DNA from: Candidatus Poribacteria bacterium
GTDB lineage: Bacteria; Poribacteria; WGA-4E; WGA-3G
Assembly: GCA_009835515.1 (NCBI GenBank)
Contig: VXXH01000054.1
Coordinates: 1-5,034, forward strand
DNA: 5,034 bases
Direction of reading: 5' to 3'
In this document: in pieces, positions 1-5,034 of the stretch
Numbering within the stretch: the first letter of the stretch is position 1
Layout: each line of letters begins with the position of its first letter
Program-made: the position numbers and the translations under genes
The notes under the pieces: model-generated
Seen by the model: only the letters and a program-made list of their open reading frames with translations
Database searches by the model: none
What the model was told of the DNA's origin: nothing

Positions 1-672
1 GTTGTAACTGTCAGGTGTCATCAAGGTATTAAATTTTTGAGATAAAATTTGATGCAAAATATACTTCGTACTTGTTTTGCCGTAGCTGCCTGTAATACCG
101 ATGACTTTCGGTTGCAGCGTCTTAATCCGTTTCCTTGCCGAAAAAAGGTATGCCTCGTTTATTGTTCGTTCCAAAGGGTAAATAAGAAGATTTGCAAGCG
201 ATAAATTAATGACGGATACTTCACTAAAAAGGAAGATAACAGTCCGCCACGGACTTGTTTTTGCTGTTAAGACAAGTGTTGTTGCTATCCCCGCAAGCAA
301 ACAAATCGAAAGCCCAAACACCCGTTTCGCGCGGGCTGTATAGACAAGCGGTTTTTTTGCCTCAACATTTTTCCGTCTTGAGCTCATATAGACTTGGAAC
401 CCACCCCAAGCAACGCACAGCATGGGAAAGAGCCACGTGGTATGATACTGAGGGTAGAACGCTGTAAGAACCAACAAACCACCAATAACGAGAATCTCTT
501 TGACTTCAAAACAGCTCGTCAGATGCTGACGTATCCACTTCAGGTATCTCCCCGTCTTATAACCATCAAGTTGAAGTATATGGAGTCCACCTGCCGTTCT
601 GACAACAGCTCTCACCAAACAAGTTAACGTTACGAAGTAAAAAAATCCTACACTTATCTTTTCCAAAATCAT
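1..672 (-). CDS. murF: MurF-type Mur ligase with an N-terminal multi-pass membrane domain (5' part only; 3' end beyond window)
   Basis: The first 224 residues are visible and the frame runs open off position 1. Residues 191-203 (IGITGSYGKTSTK) are the ATP-binding P-loop of the Mur ligase central domain, with K199 as the phosphate-binding lysine. In the family, MurF joins D-Ala-D-Ala to UDP-MurNAc-tripeptide using ATP. What precedes the P-loop is odd. Instead of the roughly 80-residue substrate-binding domain of soluble MurF, there are about five hydrophobic segments (near residues 5-24, 60-73, 79-96, 118-136 and 145-165). A motif LQLDGYKTGRYLKW (33-46) sits between the first two. I find no DSR-type UDP-binding motif. 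The ATG at 672 is chosen because it opens directly into the first membrane segment and has an AGGAA 8 bases upstream. It lies 37 bases after the hydrolase and downstream of murE, which supports MurF over other Mur ligases. A different Mur-ligase-like activity remains possible because the catalytic and C-terminal domains are not visible. Confidence 0.82.
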   Translation of the reverse strand, partial: MILEKISVGFFYFVTLTCLVRAVVRTAGGLHILQLDGYKTGRYLKWIRQHLTSCFEVKEILVIGGLLVLTAFYPQYHTTWLFPMLCVAWGGFQVYMSSRRKNVEAKKPLVYTARAKRVFGLSICLLAGIATTLVLTAKTSPWRTVIFLFSEVSVINLSLANLLIYPLERTINEAYLFSARKRIKTLQPKVIGITGSYGKTSTKYILHQILSQKFNTLMTPDSYN

Positions 673-680
673 TTTCTTTT

Positions 681-685
681 TTCCT
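681..685 (-). promoter_or_regulatory. Ribosome binding site of the murF-type gene
   Basis: AGGAA on the minus strand, followed by eight purine-only bases before the ATG at 672. It is the only Shine-Dalgarno-like match near this start and supports the start chosen for a gene whose end is not visible. Confidence 0.55.
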
Positions 686-709
686 ATTGACCTTGTATCT
701 TTGCGATTC

Positions 710-1471
710 TTACACTTTTGTGATCTTTAAGAAACTTGCGACAATTCGGCAAAACTGTGGGAATTGGTCGAGGTATGAAAAATGCCCTGCCTCCTTGAGA
801 ATGACCAACCCCGCGTCGGGTATCTCCTGCTCCATGATTCGTCCGAATGATACCGGTGTATCCTTATCGTGTTCACCCCAGATAAGCAGCGTTGATGCCG
901 ATATCTGTGGTAATAGCGCACGCAGGTCTTGATTTACGACCTTAACAAACGTGCCGCGCATCTCTCCAGCTGCCTGATAGTCTTTGGAACCGGCGCGGGC
1001 AGACATCGCGTTCGCAAGCCGTATACCAGGTTTCCCACATCGACGGAGCAATTTACCGATTTTTGCCATACCTACTCGGAGATAGTATTTGGTAGTTCGC
1101 GGGGGTCTAATCCCCGCACTGTCAACAAGGATAAGTTTATCGACTTTTTCGGGGTGCTCCGCTGAGAGGATAATCGAAATTCTACCGCCAAAGGAGTGAC
1201 CAATCAGATGTACCTTTGGGATGCAAAATTTTTCCAAAAACGCTTTAACAAACTGCGCGTAGTCGGACGTATCCCATGCTGTAGGTGGCATTTGACTCTT
1301 ACCGAATCCCGGCAAATCAAGCGTATAGACCTTGTGCGATTGCGCAAGCCATTCAAAAACCGGTTGAAAACTTGCAGCCTCCCCGCCCCAACCGTGTAGA
1401 AGGAGAACAGCATCGCCTTCCCCGGCAACCTGATATGAGATGTTGAGGTTGTTAACTTCCGTGCTTGGCAT
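710..1471 (-). CDS. Alpha/beta-fold hydrolase, substrate unknown, embedded between murE and murF
   Basis: This is a complete 253-residue protein of normal size for a single-domain alpha/beta hydrolase. Visible motifs are the oxyanion-hole HGWGG (26-30), the nucleophile elbow GHSFGG (91-96, Ser93), the acid in WGEHD (Asp202; Asp204 is an alternative) and the late histidine in EAGHFSY (His230). The triad is therefore intact. The segment between about 120 and 185, rich in Arg and Lys, is the cap region that usually sets specificity in this family. There is no signal peptide or membrane segment, so the protein is probably cytoplasmic. An in-frame TAG lies immediately before the ATG, so the start cannot be further upstream; the 28-base gap to murE contains no convincing Shine-Dalgarno. 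The closest general resemblance is to esterases and C-C hydrolases of the MhpC/BioH type, which is too broad a group to name a substrate. Its place in the operon suggests a wall-related role, by inference only. Confidence 0.93.
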   Translation of the reverse strand: MPSTEVNNLNISYQVAGEGDAVLLLHGWGGEAASFQPVFEWLAQSHKVYTLDLPGFGKSQMPPTAWDTSDYAQFVKAFLEKFCIPKVHLIGHSFGGRISIILSAEHPEKVDKLILVDSAGIRPPRTTKYYLRVGMAKIGKLLRRCGKPGIRLANAMSARAGSKDYQAAGEMRGTFVKVVNQDLRALLPQISASTLLIWGEHDKDTPVSFGRIMEQEIPDAGLVILKEAGHFSYLDQFPQFCRIVASFLKITKV

Positions 1472-1499
1472 CTATAGCTATTTCGCACTTGCTGCACTT

Positions 1500-2978
1500 T
1501 TAGAGGGATTGCAAAAAATCTGAGGCAACATCCCTGTCGTCAAACGGAAATCTCTTACTGTGAATTTCTTGATAATCCTCATGGCCCTTACCCGCAATTA
1601 CAACGACATCTCCAGATTTTGCTGTGGCGATTGCGTGATGGATAGCGTCTCGCCTCTCCGAAATACACACATATTTGGTATCATGTGGTAAATTTGACAC
1701 AATCTGCGCGATAATTGCATCCGGATTTTCAGTCCGAGGATTGTCCGACGTGATTACGCTGTAATCCGCAATCTGGGCAGAAATATTCCCCATTTTCGGG
1801 CGTTTTCCGTTATCCCTGTCACCACCGCACCCGAAAACGCAAATCAATTTCCGTTCGGTGATACGCTTTGCAGCAGTAAGCACATTCTCTAAACCGTCGG
1901 GCGTATGCGCGTAATCAACAATAACAGCAAAGTCTTGACCTCGATCAATAAGTTCAAACCGACCGGGTACTATTGTAGCTGCGAGTCCTTCTTGGATTGC
2001 AGATATCGGGCAACCGTAACGGATACCCACAGCAATGCCTGCGAGGGCGTTATAAAGGTTATATTCTCCGAGCAAGCGCAACTTAGCGGGGAACCGTCCT
2101 TCTGGCGTAACCGCTGTAAATGCCAACCGGTTATGCGAAAACGCTATATCTTCGGCATGCAGGTCAGTTTTATTGTCAAGTCCATACATCAAAAGTAGTG
2201 AATCCGGGCAGGTTTCCGCAATGCGTTCCGACACAGGCGAGTCGCTATTCAAAACCGCAACTCCTTTTTCACTGAGTTGTTCAAATAGCATAAGTTTCGC
2301 CTTCAAGTATGCCTCCATCGTCTGATGATAATCAAGATGGTCCTGGGTCAAATTGGTAAAGACGGCAGTATCAAAGACCAGCCCTGCGAGTCGTTGTAGC
2401 GCTAACCCTTGGGAGGAAGTTTCCATCGTAACGTATTCTACGCCGTCCTGAATAAATTGTTTGAAGAGGGCATGGAGCGCGAAAGCATCGGGAGTTGTAA
2501 GCGAAGCAGGAAGTATTTTTTCTTCGCCTTGAGCGTTGGTGTACTGGTGTCCGACCGTCCCAATCAGTCCGGTTTTTCGTCCACTTGACTTAAGGATCGT
2601 ATGTATGAGATGTGCTGTTGATGTTTTACCGTTGGTCCCTGTGATACCGATAAGTTTGAGGTGTTTTGCAGGATTTCCGTGCCAATTGGCGGCGAGCAAA
2701 GACAGCGCGCGCCGTCCATTAGGTACCTGCACATAGGGGACAGGTATTGTTGGTATTCCTAACGCCGTCACTGGTTTTTCGCCAATGATGGCTGTTGCGC
2801 CTTTTTGCAGGGCATCTGGAACAAAAATGTGGCTGTCCACACTAAGGCCTTGGTAGCAGACAAAAACATTGCCCTGTTCGACTTCCCGATTATCGCTGAC
2901 GATACCCGTAATATCAATATCAAGCGACCCGGTACTCGCAGTGGGGTTTAGTCCGCGAACCAGCTCACGCAGCTTCAC
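1500..2978 (-). CDS. murE: UDP-N-acetylmuramoyl-L-alanyl-D-glutamate--2,6-diaminopimelate ligase (MurE)
   Basis: MurE is the cytoplasmic, ATP-dependent ligase that adds the third residue of the peptidoglycan stem. The 492-residue length is normal and all three domains are present. The N-terminal UDP-binding domain covers about 1-95, with SDNRE at 28-32. The central ATPase domain covers about 108-315, with P-loop GITGTNGKTS (111-120), TTPDAF (161-166), METSSQGL (185-192), FTNLTQDHLDYH (207-218) and the probable carbamylated Lys228. The C-terminal domain covers about 335-480, with VDYAHTPD (354-361), GCGGDRD (383-389) and AGKGHED (462-468). DNPR (412-415) is the signature of meso-DAP-specific rather than lysine-specific enzymes. 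The start is GTG, overlapping the ftsI stop by 4 bases (GTGA), with a strong AAAGGAG upstream. Small departures are Asn30 where DSR is usual and Gln190 where SSH is common; neither obviously disables the enzyme. Confidence 0.97.
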   Translation of the reverse strand: MKLRELVRGLNPTASTGSLDIDITGIVSDNREVEQGNVFVCYQGLSVDSHIFVPDALQKGATAIIGEKPVTALGIPTIPVPYVQVPNGRRALSLLAANWHGNPAKHLKLIGITGTNGKTSTAHLIHTILKSSGRKTGLIGTVGHQYTNAQGEEKILPASLTTPDAFALHALFKQFIQDGVEYVTMETSSQGLALQRLAGLVFDTAVFTNLTQDHLDYHQTMEAYLKAKLMLFEQLSEKGVAVLNSDSPVSERIAETCPDSLLLMYGLDNKTDLHAEDIAFSHNRLAFTAVTPEGRFPAKLRLLGEYNLYNALAGIAVGIRYGCPISAIQEGLAATIVPGRFELIDRGQDFAVIVDYAHTPDGLENVLTAAKRITERKLICVFGCGGDRDNGKRPKMGNISAQIADYSVITSDNPRTENPDAIIAQIVSNLPHDTKYVCISERRDAIHHAIATAKSGDVVVIAGKGHEDYQEIHSKRFPFDDRDVASDFLQSL

Positions 2979-4771
2979 AACCCCTCTCCTTTCACAGTAA
3001 GGCGTTGTGCCTGCGTTTGTTCTGTGGCAACAGGTGCAAGTTCTGGAGTTTTTTGCAGCGGGGGTCCGAAAAACTCGGTCTGTTTCAAGTACTGCATCGT
3101 TTGGGCGGCAACTTTCTGAAATAGTGGCCCAGCGATTTGCCCGCTGAAGCGGGCCCCTGTCGGTTCATCAAGCATAACGATTATTGACACCATCGGATTT
3201 TCCGCCGGGAGGAACCCCATAAACGACATAATCTCTTTTCCGGCATAACCTTTACCATCAGGTTCTGCTTTTTGGGCGGTTCCTGTTTTTCCTGCTACAC
3301 GATACCCTTCAACGCGCGCCCGACGACCACTACCCCCCTCAACAACGCCAACAAGTATCTCCGTCATCTGTTTCGCCACTTGCGGGTGCAGGACTTGTCG
3401 AACCTCGAGCGGATAGAGCTTTTTTCTTACTCTCCCGTTACTGTCTCGAATTTCTCGCGTGATATGCGGGCGGATGAGTTTTCCTTCATTGGCAATGACA
3501 TTTAACGCGCTTACCATCTGCAGCGGTGTTACCGTAATCCCTTGACCAAAAGGCACAGCACCGAGAGAGTGAGTATCCCAATCTTTGGCTGCATCAAGGC
3601 GACCACTGTGTTCATAGGGCAGGTCCACACCTGTCGGTTTACCAAAACCGTACGTCTCAATATAATTGACAAAGTTCTCAGGTCTGAGCCGCATCACAAT
3701 CTTAATCATGCCGATATTGCTGGATTTCTGAATCACCTGCTTCAGTGTTAGAACCCCTTTTGCTGAAACATCACGGATAATCCTGCCATTTGAGAGTCGA
3801 TAGCGACCATTCTCGCAGAAAACCGTCGATTCAGGTGTCATGATACCTTCGTTGAGTACAGCGGAAGACGCGATAATTTTAAAAATAGAACCGGGTTCAT
3901 ACGCGAACCAAACGCCGAAATTCCGTTTTGCTTCCTCACTACTGTCGGCATACATGTTCAAATTGTAAGTGGGGTAACTGGCGAGTGCTAATATTTCGGC
4001 CGTTTGCGATGCCATGACAATCACTGTTCCCCGGGGCGCGTTCCACTGTTTGCAAGCTGCTGCCAATTCTTTTTCAGCAACATCTTGGATGTATTCGTCA
4101 AGTGTCAAAACAATGCTATACCCATAATCATCGGTGGACTTGCCATGAGTTAGCAGCTTAATCGGTTTGTTGCGGGCATCGGCTGCCCGCTGTGCGGCTT
4201 CGCGTTCCTTTGCACTCAACAGATAATTGTTGTAGTGATACTCAATGCCCTCACCCATGTTCTGATCGTTTATATGCCCGATGACTTGAGAGGCAAGTGT
4301 CCCCTTCGGATAGTTGCGTTTTTGTTCGACTCTGTGCTTTATACCACGGATGTCGCGCTCGATAGAACGGATCTCATCAAGCAATTCGTAATCCAGATCC
4401 TTTTTCAGCCACACGAACCGTTTATCCTTGCGACGGAGTTGTGTGATCAATTCAGACTCCGCAACCCCCAGAACGGGTGATAACCTTTCAGCAACTTTTA
4501 TCGGATCAGTCTTTATATACTTCGGATCGGCATAAACAGAGAGACTGTGACGACTCAAAGCTAAAATATTGCCATGCCTATCCAAAATTTTGCCTCGCTT
4601 TATTGTGGCTGTACGCGGAGAGTGCCAAGTGCGCTCAGCTGTCTTTTCATGTTCCGTATTGCTGGAGATCTGCACTTTAAACAGTTTACCAACCAGCAAC
4701 AGGAATCCAACTTGTAGCACTATAAGTATGAAAACGAGGCGGCGGACGGATAAATGCAAATTGTTTTTCAT
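2975..4771 (-). CDS. ftsI: Septal peptidoglycan transpeptidase, class B penicillin-binding protein (FtsI/PBP3)
   Basis: FtsI cross-links stem peptides during septum formation, working with FtsW in the inner membrane. The protein has 598 residues. It has a short cytoplasmic N-terminus, one membrane anchor (about 11-30), a PBP dimerisation/pedestal domain (about 50-185, with RGKILDRHGN at 59-68) and a transpeptidase domain (about 217-562). The three penicillin-binding motifs are intact: SIFK (Ser295 nucleophile, Lys298), SSN (350-352) and KTGT (495-498). FGQGITVTPLQM (408-419) is also typical. There are no PASTA repeats. The C-terminus is a tail of about 35 residues rich in Pro, Gln and Thr. 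The stretch 186-215, where relatives usually have a GxxG-containing link, is instead charged and helix-like. The ATG at 4771 is preceded by TAGGT. Position between the ftsL-like gene and murE supports the division PBP over an elongation PBP. Confidence 0.96.
   Translation of the reverse strand: MKNNLHLSVRRLVFILIVLQVGFLLLVGKLFKVQISSNTEHEKTAERTWHSPRTATIKRGKILDRHGNILALSRHSLSVYADPKYIKTDPIKVAERLSPVLGVAESELITQLRRKDKRFVWLKKDLDYELLDEIRSIERDIRGIKHRVEQKRNYPKGTLASQVIGHINDQNMGEGIEYHYNNYLLSAKEREAAQRAADARNKPIKLLTHGKSTDDYGYSIVLTLDEYIQDVAEKELAAACKQWNAPRGTVIVMASQTAEILALASYPTYNLNMYADSSEEAKRNFGVWFAYEPGSIFKIIASSAVLNEGIMTPESTVFCENGRYRLSNGRIIRDVSAKGVLTLKQVIQKSSNIGMIKIVMRLRPENFVNYIETYGFGKPTGVDLPYEHSGRLDAAKDWDTHSLGAVPFGQGITVTPLQMVSALNVIANEGKLIRPHITREIRDSNGRVRKKLYPLEVRQVLHPQVAKQMTEILVGVVEGGSGRRARVEGYRVAGKTGTAQKAEPDGKGYAGKEIMSFMGFLPAENPMVSIIVMLDEPTGARFSGQIAGPLFQKVAAQTMQYLKQTEFFGPPLQKTPELAPVATEQTQAQRLTVKGEGL
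2986..2992 (-). promoter_or_regulatory. Strong ribosome binding site of murE, inside the ftsI 3' end
   Basis: AAAGGAG on the minus strand, 7 bases before the GTG start. It sits within the last codons of ftsI (the Lys-Gly-Glu-Gly-Leu end). With the GTGA stop/start overlap it decides the non-ATG start of murE and points to translational coupling of ftsI and murE. Confidence 0.8.
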
Positions 4772-4776
4772 GTTTG

Positions 4777-4781
4777 ACCTA
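4777..4781 (-). promoter_or_regulatory. Probable ribosome binding site of ftsI
   Basis: TAGGT on the minus strand, 5 bases before the ATG at 4771. The match is moderate and the spacing slightly short, but the ATG also opens directly into the basic N-terminus and membrane anchor expected of FtsI. Confidence 0.5.
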
Positions 4782-4803
4782 TAAAATTAAGATGAATCCA
4801 AAT

Positions 4804-4818
4804 GCCTTTCAAAAAGGC
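4804..4818 (-). repeat. Short perfect inverted repeat between the ftsL-like gene and ftsI
   Basis: GCCTTT and AAAGGC form a 6-bp stem around a 3-base loop within the 59-base gap (4772-4830), the longest non-coding stretch in the window. Read on the minus strand it is not followed by a proper run of U, so it is not called as a terminator. It could be chance, or a weak pause or processing site upstream of ftsI. Confidence 0.35.
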
Positions 4819-4830
4819 GAAAAAACAAAA

Positions 4831-5034
4831 CTATTTGTCCCACACTACCTGTGAGGCATCGGTCGGTTCAACCATTTTAAGTTCAGTTGCAATTTGTCGA
4901 ATCCTTTGGACACTGGTTAACGTCGATTCTTCCAATTCGAGTTGATAAATTGCATTCTGAATATGGTGCTTTTGTCTTTCGTAGACGGGTTGCCTCAGTA
5001 AAGCAACATTTTTGGCGTAAGATGAGAACCAGAT
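4831..5034 (-). CDS. ftsL: FtsL-like cell division protein (C-terminal part; 5' end beyond window)
   Basis: The last 67 codons are visible, ending in TAG, and the frame enters from beyond position 5034. The visible start is probably just after a membrane segment. It is followed by a helical, coiled-coil-like region with hydrophobic residues at heptad-like spacing (visible residues about 10-53, including L32, L39, V42, I45 and L52). Residues 39-64 fit the loose FtsL/DivIC pattern of RIRQIA, then LKM, a proline and a closing valine pair. FtsL is a small single-pass protein that, with FtsB and FtsQ, recruits and activates FtsW-FtsI at the division site. Its place directly before ftsI, where most dcw clusters carry ftsL, is the strongest support. 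FtsL sequences diverge quickly, so the name rests on position, length trend and pattern rather than on a firm motif. Confidence 0.75.
   Translation of the reverse strand: MWFSSYAKNVALLRQPVYERQKHHIQNAIYQLELEESTLTSVQRIRQIATELKMVEPTDASQVVWDK

Larger units (their letters stand above)
1..5034 (-). other. Segment of a dcw operon: ftsL-ftsI-murE-hydrolase-murF
   Basis: Five genes run in the same direction with gaps of 59, -4, 28 and 37 bases and no strong terminator or promoter between them. The ftsL, ftsI, murE, murF order is the conserved core of dcw clusters; the hydrolase is an insertion into it. Beyond position 5034 the family pattern predicts rsmH (mraW) and mraZ; beyond position 1 it predicts the rest of murF, then mraY, murD and ftsW. 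These are predictions, not observations. Confidence 0.85.

Noticed and set aside
255..627. Overlapping plus-strand reading frames of 70 and 77 residues opposite the murF-type gene
   Set aside because: The minus strand here encodes the continuous membrane domain leading into a Mur ligase P-loop. The plus-strand products have no coherent features.
1204..1497. A 97-residue minus-strand frame overlapping the hydrolase start
   Set aside because: It lies in another frame of a clearly real alpha/beta hydrolase and has no recognisable motifs. Nothing suggests a frameshift, since the hydrolase frame is intact from start to stop.
1905..2198. A 97-residue plus-strand reading frame opposite murE
   Set aside because: It is antisense to a strongly conserved MurE region, its translation resembles no family I know, and no binding site supports it. 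It is a shadow of murE codons.
1500..2978. Asn30 and Gln190 in MurE as signs of an inactive or altered enzyme
   Set aside because: All ATP-binding, metal-binding and DAP-recognition motifs are intact. Substitutions at these two positions are conservative and are likely to be lineage variation.
4781..4800. AT-rich stretch before ftsI as a promoter -10 element
   Set aside because: TTAATTTTATA is only AT-rich. There is no -35-like partner at suitable spacing, and the ribosome binding site begins almost at once.
4804..4818. Hairpin as a rho-independent terminator of the ftsL-like gene
   Set aside because: The stem is only 6 bp, not GC-rich, and not followed by a U-run in the direction of transcription. 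Termination here would also cut off ftsI in the middle of a conserved operon.

Overview
The window is a segment of a bacterial division and cell wall (dcw) gene cluster. All genes lie on the minus strand, so transcription runs from position 5034 down towards 1. In that order they are: the 3' end of an ftsL-like gene (4831-5034), ftsI, a class B penicillin-binding protein (2975-4771), murE (1500-2978), an alpha/beta hydrolase that is not a standard dcw member (710-1471), and the 5' end of an unusual membrane-spanning murF-type ligase (1-672). The gaps are 59, -4 (overlap), 28 and 37 bases. I see no plausible gene on the plus strand and no clear promoter or terminator, so this looks like the inside of one operon.

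The gene products form one pathway segment. MurE adds the third stem residue to UDP-MurNAc-dipeptide. MurF then adds D-Ala-D-Ala, and FtsI cross-links the finished peptides at the septum, where FtsL-family proteins help recruit and activate it. MurE carries the DNPR signature of diaminopimelate-adding enzymes, so the wall is probably meso-DAP type. FtsI has no PASTA domains.

The two departures from a textbook dcw cluster are at the downstream end. The MurF-type protein has about 185 residues of mostly hydrophobic, multi-pass membrane sequence where soluble MurF has its UDP-substrate-binding domain. Directly before it is an intact alpha/beta hydrolase with a complete catalytic triad. Their adjacency suggests a membrane-localised step at or after pentapeptide formation, but this is inference.

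The organism is a bacterium with moderate GC content (mid-40s per cent by eye) and sequences not close to the model species I know. An uncultured lineage, for example Poribacteria-like, is a guess only; the sequence does not fix the phylum. There is no sign of mobile elements, CRISPR arrays, tRNA or rRNA. No stretch longer than 59 bases is without a gene.
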